From NCBI GenBank assembly GCA_013396915.1, contig VWZL01001290.1, positions 388,436 through 452,435 of the forward strand: 64,000 nt of DNA, given 5' to 3'. Below, in pieces: positions 25,953-34,729 of this stretch. This DNA is from Stercorarius parasiticus. Its lineage: Eukaryota > Chordata > Aves > Charadriiformes > Stercorariidae. The notes under the pieces were generated by a model that was not told the DNA's origin, ran no database searches, and saw only the letters and a program-made list of their open reading frames with translations. How positions within the stretch are numbered: the first letter of the stretch is position 1; each line of letters begins with the position of its first letter. A program made the translations under genes and the position numbers.

Positions 25953-26014
25953 TGCATGTTGTGTTTGATGCCTTGCATGATGAAGACATGCAATGGCAAG
26001 TTCTAGTCTGCATG
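25953..26014 (+). promoter_or_regulatory. Cluster of three TGCATG (Rbfox-type) sites upstream of the 18-nt exon
   Basis: TGCATG occurs at 25953-25958, 25974-25979 and 26009-26014, all within 113 nt upstream of the exon at 26066, and a reverse-orientation CATGCA lies between them. (U)GCAUG in the transcript is the binding site of Rbfox proteins. As established for that family, sites upstream of an exon tend to repress it and sites downstream tend to activate it. The inferred effect here is skipping of the 18-nt exon in Rbfox-rich cells. Confidence 0.6.
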
Positions 26015-26020
26015 CTGCTT

Positions 26021-26065
26021 AATGAATGTTTTCCTTTTCTCTCCTTCCCTGTTATGTGCTTACAG
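26021..26065 (+). promoter_or_regulatory. 3' splice site of the 18-nt exon, with NAGNAG acceptor and UGC motif
   Basis: A pyrimidine tract (TTTTCCTTTTCTCTCCTTCC, then CT, at 26029-26050) is followed by TGTGC and TTACAG. The acceptor hexamer CAGAAG (26063-26068) is a tandem NAGNAG site. Use of the first AG gives an 18-nt exon and use of the second a 15-nt exon. TGC at 26057-26059 lies in the position favoured by the neuronal microexon activator SRRM4. Confidence 0.75.
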
Positions 26066-26083
26066 AAGACAACTATGTGGAAG
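26066..26083 (+). CDS. NRXN1: Neurexin-1 alpha SS1 microexon 1 (18 nt, D-N-Y-V-E)
   Basis: This microexon adds residues to the SS1 linker between EGF-A and LNS2 of the presynaptic adhesion receptor neurexin-1 alpha, whose extracellular domains bind postsynaptic partners. With one G from the preceding exon it reads GAA-GAC-AAC-TAT-GTG-GAA-G, that is E-D-N-Y-V-E plus the first base of Gly. The mammalian segment as I remember it is E-D-N-N-V-E, so Tyr replaces one Asn here. It is bounded by TTACAG and GTGGGT, is phase 1 at both ends and is 18 nt long, so skipping it keeps the frame. The next exon begins with the matching GT of Gly. A NAGNAG acceptor could drop the leading Glu. The small size makes this exon alone weak evidence. 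Order, phase and sequence together with the next two exons make it firm. Confidence 0.88.
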
Positions 26084-29000
26084 GTGGGTGCTTTCTACCT
26101 TATTTTCCTAAGCTCTTGTTTTTCCCTTCTGTTTAGTGGTTTTTTTCCCTTCTGCTTAATGTTATAAAAGTACGCATATCATTCAGTACGGTAAGTTGCA
26201 TTTTTTTACCCATAAAGGTATACAAGTTTATCAAACAAGCGTGATTTCTTTTTCCACACAGAACACAAGCAGCTCCATTTTAATCTTGACCTTATTGGTG
26301 TAATTCCAGAATATCCCTACTGAAACAATGGGATTTATATTCATATGACTTATATCACCCTTCAAAATCATTCAGTAAATTTGCAGAAGCACTGATTTCT
26401 TCATGTGTTCTGTATGAAAAACACTGCAAGAAACAATTTGTTTCAATAGTGTGGAGCATAAATCCTCCTCATAAGAACGTAATGCATGTTAAATCCATGT
26501 CTTTTAATTGCTTAGGAAAATGGAAAGCGCTTTTCTCTTTAACATTACAAATCTTGTTACAGTAATATCCTTTACAGCACGAAGTTTTAGGAAAAAAGTT
26601 TTTCTGTCTAACTTTTCAACATAATGCGCTCTACCTTTTGGACATTGTGAAAGCAGCAGCATGTGATTTTAATAATAATGCTGGTATGTAATTAAGTCTC
26701 TTTAAAGAAAGTATGGCACAGGGCAGTGGAAATTAAAGCACAATGCCATCTAGCCTGAATATTGGTAAGTAAGTCTGTTGGCTGGTAAAACATGTTGCGT
26801 GCATATGTATCATAACTTTAAAGGTACAGAATATGCTATCAGTTATTGCTGTGAATCAATACTGTCTTTTTGCTTATAAGCCAAAAGGTACAGGTGTTCT
26901 TTTTTATGTACAAGTGCTTTTAAAAGTGTCTCTGGGCTGAATCTTTGCATACTGGATTAGCTATTTGAAAAATTAGTTTATCTGTCTAAACTGAGCAATA
27001 ACTTTTATTTTATTTTTTTCCAATACTTGTAAAACTATTTTTAAATCAAGGACTTCGTAAGCTAACTCATATGCAAAGTGACTATCCTGGCACAGCTCTG
27101 ACCCAGGGTCCTGTAGTGGGCCACTATGGGGCCTGAGTTCATCCAGGATTCGAGTCACCGTGGGCCACTGCCTGCCTGTGCAGTGGCAATTTTCTAAAAA
27201 AGCCTGGAAGTATTGGTAGTGCATTTCTCTGTGCTACTGTATTCAAGGGCAAAGAGAGGTGCTCAGATTTAGCACATACACGATGCTGTGCAATTTTATG
27301 AAAATATACTTTATCAGTAGGAGAAAGAAAATTTAAACAATTCTGATGCTTTAATTGTGTGCACTGTCACACACATACATATCAATACAATTTCCTTTTC
27401 ATTGTGAAATAAAAATGCATTCAACAACACTGGGATAGGAATTTTAACTGAAAGACATAAAAGTCTAGAAACAAGTACCTAATCTTGTATTTGATCTGTG
27501 TATAAAACTCTTACTGATGTCAACATGAGTCTCAAATGTGAATTAAGATCAGTATAACTAGATAAGGAGGTTCAATTTCATTTCACGTATTCATTTATGC
27601 ACAGCAGTACAAGATAAAACCTGGATAGCAGTTAATCCAGACTTTACCTGAATCTAATTCTTAAAACTGCGCCCTTAAATTTATTCCAACACAGGTCTGG
27701 ATTCTTATGCATACATTAAAGTTACAAAGGATGTATACGTAAAGAATGGAAGCATAGAATGGTCTATGCAAAGCACAATTTGAAAACTGAGCTATAATTT
27801 TTTGTCTTTGGTTCCTGTGATATCTGAGCATCTCTGTAAGTTAGGCTACATAAGAAAACAGAAGGACTCAGTATTCACAGAGTTAATTTTGTATATATTG
27901 CTGGTATGAAATGGCTACATTTTATTAGTTTTACTAAAATTGTGCAGGTTTACCATGTTTAAATTTTGTTTTGGCCTTTGCTCTGCATGGAACTCACACA
28001 CCAAATTATGAAAATACCCTATCTTCATATCTGCTTCCACTATCCCATCCTGTGCCCCTTAACTCACTCCTCTCGGAGCCAAGCTCAGTATAAAGGTGGA
28101 GCGGATCACACATTAGGCATTCCTACTGAATCTTGAATTCCTAATTCACAAAGAAAAGGCTTTTATCGTTCCATTTATGAAGTAATGGTGCACAAATTAA
28201 TATTTTCAGTGTATGGTACGCCCATACATGGCTATTTAAGTCTAGAGCTTTCCATGACTATCCATTGTGGTATTCTCTATTACAAGCAGACTGTCATTTT
28301 GAAAATCTGGCAGGGATTGCTATCATGGTAGATTTATCTGTATCATTTTAAACCACTCTGTGGATTGCACAGGAACAGTCATAGTAATTCTTCACTCTTC
28401 CATAGCCTTCATCCATAGATTGCAAAAATATAAAATAAGGTAAGTATCGTTATGCGCTTTTAGCAAGTAAGTATAAGTAACCTTACTCCTTCACAAATAA
28501 AGTAACATAGAGTCAAACAAAATATCGTGTCTTGTGGACTAGTACTAAATTTTTTAATTGATAGATGTTTGGTTCGAGAAGTGTATTTTTTTAACATTCA
28601 CTTGACTTGCTTTTTTAGTTGAACAGCACTGTAAGTGACTCTTAAAATTCAAGTGGTTTCTATGATGTTTTCAAGAGGCACTTCTGCCATTTACAGTTTT
28701 TTCAAATTATATAAGAATCATGTATTTAGAACTGACCAATCTCACATATCATTTTAGCAAAAATAGTAGCTATCAAGCAGTGGTAATTTCCCAAAGCTAG
28801 GCCTTTTGTTTAGGTCCTTATAGCTATCATGTTTGTATTTAAATGCAAGCTAGTAAGAATTCACCTTCTTTGCATTCCCCTAGGAGACATGACATCGATT
28901 TGCTTCATACCTTCTAAGAGCTGAAAGGGCTCACAGAAAATGACTGCTGAAAAGTCACAATTTCATTAAAGAAAAAGACGTTGTAACATTTGACTAGTTT

Positions 29001-30777
29001 CACCTTCCCTCTGTCAAATACTGTTAAAGCCAAGTCAAAAGCCTGAGATTTCTTACTATAGTTACCAACACAAAAAGTTAAAAGCCAAACGCCAAGTTAA
29101 ATAATCACGCTTCCATAACGCCACACAGCAAGGGATCCAAGCAAGATCGTTCAGCATTAAAAGAATGAAGCTTGACCGTAGATCTTTATGCCTTGTGTAT
29201 TCAGCGTGCCTCTCTTGCAGCAGCACTTACAGGGAAAGAACACAAGCGAAAACATTTCTACTCTCTTTCACAAGCTGCGAACTGCAGCACAGCTGTGTGA
29301 TGTTTCCCAAGCAATGCTTATGTAGGCATCCCTTCAAGATCACACTCAGCTTTCATTTACATTGCTGTAAGCCCCAGGTAATCCCACCAGCTGCAAGGCG
29401 TTGTATTTGGAAACAGAATCTATTGCAGGAGAGGTGGGGCAAGTCAGACCCTTCAGTTTAACTACGCATCTAGAAAAGCAGACAATAAAAGCGCTAATTC
29501 AGCAAAACCATTGTTAGTCTATTTGGAACATCAGTTGAGATTTGGAACTGATAAGATATGAAGCCTTTAAGACTGATTGCAGTCAGGAGTATCTTCTTTG
29601 AACTCCCCCCAAGTACTATGAGTCATTTGTGCACTTAATTTTCTTTGTGAATTAGAAATCACAGGAACTCTCTAGGAAGTCTGCTTTCCAATAAAGAGCA
29701 GGATATTTTATTGCACACCTTCTTTGTGTGAATTAATTTTAATTAATTGCAAATAAGAAAATAATGTATCACTTTCTATAGTTGTTGGAGAAGAGTAGCC
29801 CATTTAATGCATGAGCAATTAGTAACTTCTAAAATGGATCCTAAAACAGCAAAGCTCAACAAGAATAAGCCTGTTTTTTAAACTAGACATAAAATGTGGG
29901 AAAACCTTCATATTCTAGAAGAATGTTCTCCCTACATCACATTATTCTCAGTGAGAATATAAGTATCATTTTATTGTCGTGAATTAAAAAAACTGAAAAT
30001 TTTTGGTTAAAGAGTAATGAAGTTTGGTTCTGGTTGAGTGATTATCGTTATGGACATCTGTTTTGAAATATCACTAGACCTATACTGCTGTGATTGGATT
30101 TCATCTCACAATACAAATATAAAGCAAAATCTATTTCTCATGGATTTATGAAGTAGCTGCAGAAGCTGTCACTTAAATTTTCTTTATGGCTATGTGTTTT
30201 ATATTACATGTGTAATAATTTGCCTCCTCTGGAACAAATTCATTCTACTGTCACATTTCACACAAATAAGGAGACATCCCTTGCATTATCATTTCAATGT
30301 GATGAAGAAATTTTATTTAATTACCTGAAGTGCTCATTTTTATGAGGGGAAAAAGATCAGACCCAGCCCATTTTTCAGGTTTACACTTCTCCAGGTTTTT
30401 AACATCATTTCACGTGTAGAGGACAGGACGTCCTCCCAGCAAAGTGTTCAAAGCAATGTAATCAAAACACGATAAAGACAGATGGAATATTAAAGGAACT
30501 GGTTGGATTTGAAAGCTTTTTATTATTTTCTGTCATCCCAACTACTGCACAGAAGAAATACACAATAAAACAGCACCCAGTGTTTGAATTGCAGTTCTGT
30601 TACTCGTAGCCCAAAGCATTCCAACCAGTGGTTGAAAAATGCTCTTTGATTTCCCTCTGTGATACAGACATCTCATAGGAAACAGATGCCTGTCACAAAA
30701 CATTTTTGTCACTGTGACAACACCACCTTCCCGTGCTCCCTTGTTCATTGCTGACTGTGCTCTTGTTTCCCTTCAAG
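26084..30777 (+). other. NRXN1: NRXN1 intron between SS1 microexons 1 and 2
   Basis: This 4694-bp intron begins GTGGGT and ends in the tract CTCTTGTTTCCCTTCAAG. Close to its 5' end, at 26111-26136, is a pyrimidine-rich segment ending TTTAG that looks like a strong but apparently unused acceptor. The rest is AT-rich with no recognised repeat or exon. A palindrome TTGTCACTGTGACAA lies at 30706-30720, 57 nt before the next exon. TGC at 30758-30760 sits in the acceptor region. Confidence 0.88.
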
Positions 30778-30807
30778 GTCTGGCGCACCTGATGATGGGC
30801 GACCAAG
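30778..30807 (+). CDS. NRXN1: Neurexin-1 alpha SS1 microexon 2 (30 nt, G-L-A-H-L-M-M-G-D-Q)
   Basis: This is the most diagnostic exon in the window. With the G carried from the previous exon it encodes GLAHLMMGDQ plus the first base of the next Gly, identical to the mammalian neurexin-1 alpha sequence as I remember it. It lies in the SS1 linker after EGF-A and before LNS2, in the extracellular part of this presynaptic receptor. The acceptor is a long pyrimidine tract ending TTCAAG and the donor is CAAG|GTATGG. It is phase 1 on both sides and 30 nt long, so it can be included or skipped without changing frame. Its GC content is well above the flanking intron, as expected of a constrained exon. 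Reading through the donor gives unrelated residues and a stop after about 44 codons, so intron retention would truncate the protein. Confidence 0.95.
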
Positions 30808-31612
30808 GTATGGGCTCTGTTCCTTTTCCACTCTGCTTTCATTGTTTCTTCTTGTTCTGTAGCTGCTTTGAATCCATCACTGCAAACGATGGGCAAATGC
30901 TTGAAAGCTGTCTTTGGCTGCAAATAAATACGTGGTTTTAGTCACATCTTTTCTTATTTCATTATTTTTTTTTCTGTTTGCTCCGTAAGCTTTTGTCCTT
31001 CCTGCCTCCTCAACTCCCCCTCTTGCAATACAATAACTGAAAAGAGGTGAGAGAAATAAGAAGGTGATTAAGAAAATTTAACATTATTTATCAGAAAATA
31101 CAATTATGGGTGATTCTATAAACGATAAACGAAGCACAAGAGCACTCTTCAGATAGCTCCTGAAAGAAGATACTCAGCTTGTCACATTGTACACATTGAA
31201 GAGTCCATTTACATTAATGCATGGCTGATTGGAAATGTGCAGAAAGCACCTGCTCCTGGCTTCTGGAATGCTGAGAGTATGGTTTTACAACCTAATGAAA
31301 ACAGTCATTTTTTTTTTTCCTCCTAATCTATTGTCCATGTTACTTTTGTGTCACTCTTTCTTATCTAAGCATGGGTTATTTCTGTGTTTCTCTGCATGTA
31401 CATGATTGGAAAAAAATAAACTAAATCCCTAATATGACACTGATTGCATCTCCATTTGTCTCCAGACACTTACCTTATACTTTGTCTCTTCATGTTCAGA
31501 TACTATTGCATTCACATATACTCATGACTCTTACTGTTGTTTCTCTCCTCTTCTTTATTCTCTTTTTGTCTGGAAATGCTTTCTTCATGGAACCATTTCA
31601 CCAAATCCATAG
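30808..31612 (+). other. NRXN1: NRXN1 intron between SS1 microexons 2 and 3
   Basis: This 805-bp intron begins GTATGG and ends CCAAATCCATAG. At 30834-30862 a pyrimidine-rich segment ends CTGTAG, an acceptor-like sequence 55 nt past the exon with no plausible exon behind it. A TGCATG occurs at 31393-31398, and a long CT-rich tract (about 31530-31570) followed by TGC (31577-31579) precedes the last microexon. No repeats recognised. Confidence 0.9.
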
Positions 31613-31624
31613 GTAAAAGTAAAG
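31613..31624 (+). CDS. NRXN1: Neurexin-1 alpha SS1 microexon 3 (12 nt, G-K-S-K)
   Basis: The 12-nt exon GTAAAAGTAAAG completes the split Gly and adds Lys-Ser-Lys, then supplies the first base of another Gly. After the previous exon this gives ...G-D-Q-G-K-S-K-G, which matches the start of the neurexin-1 alpha stretch that leads into LNS2. It is bounded by CCATAG and GTATTA and is phase 1 at both ends. It makes the SS1 linker more basic. Its first bases look like a donor site, so the acceptor is immediately followed by a potential reconstituted 5' splice site (see findings). A 12-mer alone would be meaningless. The call rests on its position, phase and exact fit to the expected peptide. It is the last NRXN1 exon found here. 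Confidence 0.9.
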
Positions 31625-34600
31625 GTATTACATGATTTTCTTTATTTTTTAATGCCATCAGTATACTTTAATGTATGTATAAGTAATGCAAATAAATGTA
31701 AATCTTTTTGCACTGATAACATGAGGTAGGTATATTTTTAAAGTAAATATTTCATGGATATCAAGGTAAGGAGAATTATCCTAAAGTATAGGCTGACCTT
31801 TTTTAAAGTTTGTCTCCTGGTTTTGGGAGAGATGTAAAGCTTTGGCAGTGATAAAGGAGGCTACAGTTATAGAAAGCATTCCGGATGAAATAACAGCCAC
31901 ATTTTGAGGTATGCATTTTTCTGTTCTCAAAGAATTGTAGTCTAAACCACCAGGCACAGAAAAAAGCATGATGTTGTTCAACAGAGACTCTCTGGAGATA
32001 ATCTGTCCAGGGCCAGTCCACAGCTTGATGTAAGTTTTAAATCTGAATAGCACTGACTTCATCAAGTCTCTGCTATTAGCTGATCACATTTGCCCTGAGA
32101 TTTTCTGTGTGCATTAATCACTTTGATTATATCTGAGACAAGAAGTGGTCAAAGGAATGAGGAAGAATGAATGCCAAAGAGAAGTGTGGGGCTTATTTCA
32201 GAATTTTTTACTCTTTTTTGTTTCTCTACCTAATGAATATCAGCCATGTTTACTCTCTTTCTCCTGGAGGGAACATGTGCAGTAGGGTCGAGACTTTTCC
32301 TGTATAAATAAACACCAGGTTTTGCTATGAGGATACTTATTCACAGACATCACGTAAATATATTTTTATGATACAAAGCTGGTCATTAAAAGCCATTAAA
32401 TCTGTGTTACATACAATGAATAATACAGTTCTGTCAATCTTAAGCATTTGTCAGGGTGTACCTACTCTTGGTATAAATCAGAAATCCAATTTGCATGGTC
32501 GTATTTTGCTAGCTACTTAAATTAGAAACAACCTTCCAGGTTCCTTGGTGTCTTGGCTGATTTAGTGTTTCCACACCTAGAAAGTTCGTGTGATGCAAAG
32601 ACTGTAATTGCAAACCTGTAGTGTTGCATTCCTCTTCATATCAGACTCTCTGGAGAGACTGTGTACCTGGCTATAGGTGGGATACTATTTAAAGAGTTAT
32701 GTGTGTTCTGGAGCTGTAAATCTTCTTGCCTCAGAAAAGTTTTAAGCAAGTAGAATGAAAAACAAGCTACTGATTTCTTTGTTTTATAGGATTGTTTTGT
32801 TTGTTGGCTAACTGATCCTTGTGTTTTTCTTAACGCTACCTTGTATGTATGACTTCCTTATTACTACTTATTACCGTCTTATTCCTTAGCGGTAGAAGTC
32901 CTGGGTGGGGTTACCTTAAAATGACATTTTATAGTAACTGAACTGTGACATTATAGATCATTTTTATCAATATTAAGGAATTATTTTTCTAGATTATTCT
33001 ATACAGAATACATGTATGAACAACAGTGAAGGGTTTTTTTGTATAAAAGGATGAAAACATAAATATTGTGAATATATATTATGCTTAGTTGTTGATCTGG
33101 AAAGCAGATTTTAGCAAAACAAAAACTTTGCAAGTATTGTGCAATAGTTAGACATTTATACTTTTATTTTAAAAGGTTTAACAATTGTGTTCACCAAAAA
33201 ATGACCTTGGATATATTAGCTACATTTAATGTTTAATGATGTGCCATGTAACATAATTTAAACACCAGTCACCAGTCATCTAATCATTTGACTACGTTTT
33301 TCTTTTCACATTTTAATTTTTTATTAGATTTATCTACTTTATATAGGAACGCCGAATACTATGTTTTGATAATCACAATACTTCTTCTGCAAATATAACG
33401 GTGTATATTTGTTCAAATGGATGGCAAGGGTTTCTATGTATACAAACGGCGGTTGCTTGTAACAGAAAATATCCCTTGATATTGAACCATATCCTCAACC
33501 AGGGGAAAATGGCCTCATTTTATTGACTATCCTGAAACTACACTAATATCGGCTATTGAAACGTGAACTCGAAACAGTTGTGATAACACACATTTGCAAC
33601 ACAAGACTATGTAATGAAGTAGGAGGGTGATGGAAGGGAATGAAGGGACAAATGAGGAGCTCAGCATTGAATTCAGTTGCACCTATTTCAATCTTTCATT
33701 AATAAGTTCAATTCCTTTAGAGGTAGGTAAGGTCAGTAACAAAAGTGATTGCAAAATTCTGAGTGATTATATAATGGATTAATCTTATTTTGGAAATATA
33801 AGCAATAAAAAACTTTCAAGAAGCTTTACTATGCAATTTGCCCTGAAGAGTATAAATGTCTGAAGGATCACCGTCTTCTTTAATTCTTTGGGATTCTGGA
33901 ATGCTGGATTTGGGATGCTGGAAAAGGAAAAGAAAACAAGGTACCTTCAGAATTAGGACAGGATGTTGACAGGCCAGGGACCTGGTGGAGGCAGCCTTTC
34001 CAAGTGGGCAAGCAATACAAAATCCAGTACAATCTCACTGGATGCACCTGCTATTTGTCATTTAATTGTAAATATAAAGTGGGATACTCTGAATAATTTC
34101 TGAAACAAGTTTTTATTGAAGCTTTATCAATATTAACAAAGCTGTCTCTGTCCTTTAGAGAAAGGCAGAAGGAAAGCTCAGAAGATGTCACAGTGCTGAG
34201 ATACCTGTCAGTACTCGAGGTCATATAACTTGGTCTATGTACTAAACCAGCTGACATAAAGAAGGATACAACAGAAAGCCGGGAGCCTACATAGAAGTTT
34301 GTCTCATAACTTTAGAGCTATACAAAACTTGTTTCCTGATCCATTACTCCTTATAGATGCTAAGCCTAATTCTAGGAAGAGCCACAAGCTTTTAGTTGTA
34401 CTGGCATTTGTTTATTTTCTGATAAGCATCGTATATGTTCAGAAATACTTAGGAATTCCTTTTTTTTTTTCCCCCTGGAAATCGCCTACCTGTACAGAAC
34501 TTTAGCAGTAGAGTTGTTGCAGCTGCGGTGGTGAAAACACATAGGCAAGGTAAGGTTTGTAAATGGGCTTCACGTTGTTATTAGACCACTTGAATATGCT

Positions 34601-34683
34601 ACTCAGAGCGATTGCTTGAATTTGAAGCAAACCTTGAAGTCTGCTGCTCATAACAGGCATGGAAAAGGATTTGTTTGCCCAAA

Positions 34684-34729
34684 ACAAATTTGTGCCCATA
34701 CAAATTTGTGCCCAAACAAATTTTGTCTG
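34684..34729. repeat. Short tandem array of a 16-bp unit with palindromic core
   Basis: ACAAATTTGTGCCCAT, ACAAATTTGTGCCCAA and a degenerate third ACAAATTTTGTCTG follow one another. Each complete unit contains the palindrome ACAAATTTGT. A weaker related segment precedes them. Confidence 0.85.

Larger units (their letters stand above)
1..26065 (+). other. NRXN1: NRXN1 intron upstream of the SS1 microexons (partial)
   Basis: This AT-rich stretch has no convincing coding exon. It is assigned to an NRXN1 intron because the first recognised NRXN1 exon on the + strand begins at 26066. The preceding exon should encode the signal peptide, LNS1 and EGF-A. It is normally large and GC-rich, and nothing like it is present, so it should lie before position 1. 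Contents, listed separately, are CR1 LINE remains of at least two ages, a solo LTR, a sequence gap, short microsatellites, small tandem duplications, inverted repeats and old palindromic repeat fragments. In 6711-8428, 16513-21862 and 23212-25952 I see no feature I can support beyond short A/T-rich runs and open frames of chance length. A non-coding RNA or conserved enhancer here could not be recognised from sequence alone. Confidence 0.8.

Noticed and set aside
26111..26136. Strong pyrimidine tract ending TTTAG as the start of another exon
   Set aside because: No donor at a sensible distance and no neurexin-like peptide behind it, so it is treated as a decoy acceptor or repressor site.
25943..26167. 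74-codon + strand frame spanning microexon 1
   Set aside because: It crosses the splice sites, and in its frame the microexon gives residues that do not fit neurexin. The real coding part is only 26066-26083 in another frame.
30714..30941. 75-codon + strand frame containing GLAHLMMGDQG
   Set aside because: Only 30778-30807 is exon. The rest is the flanking intron read through in the same frame.
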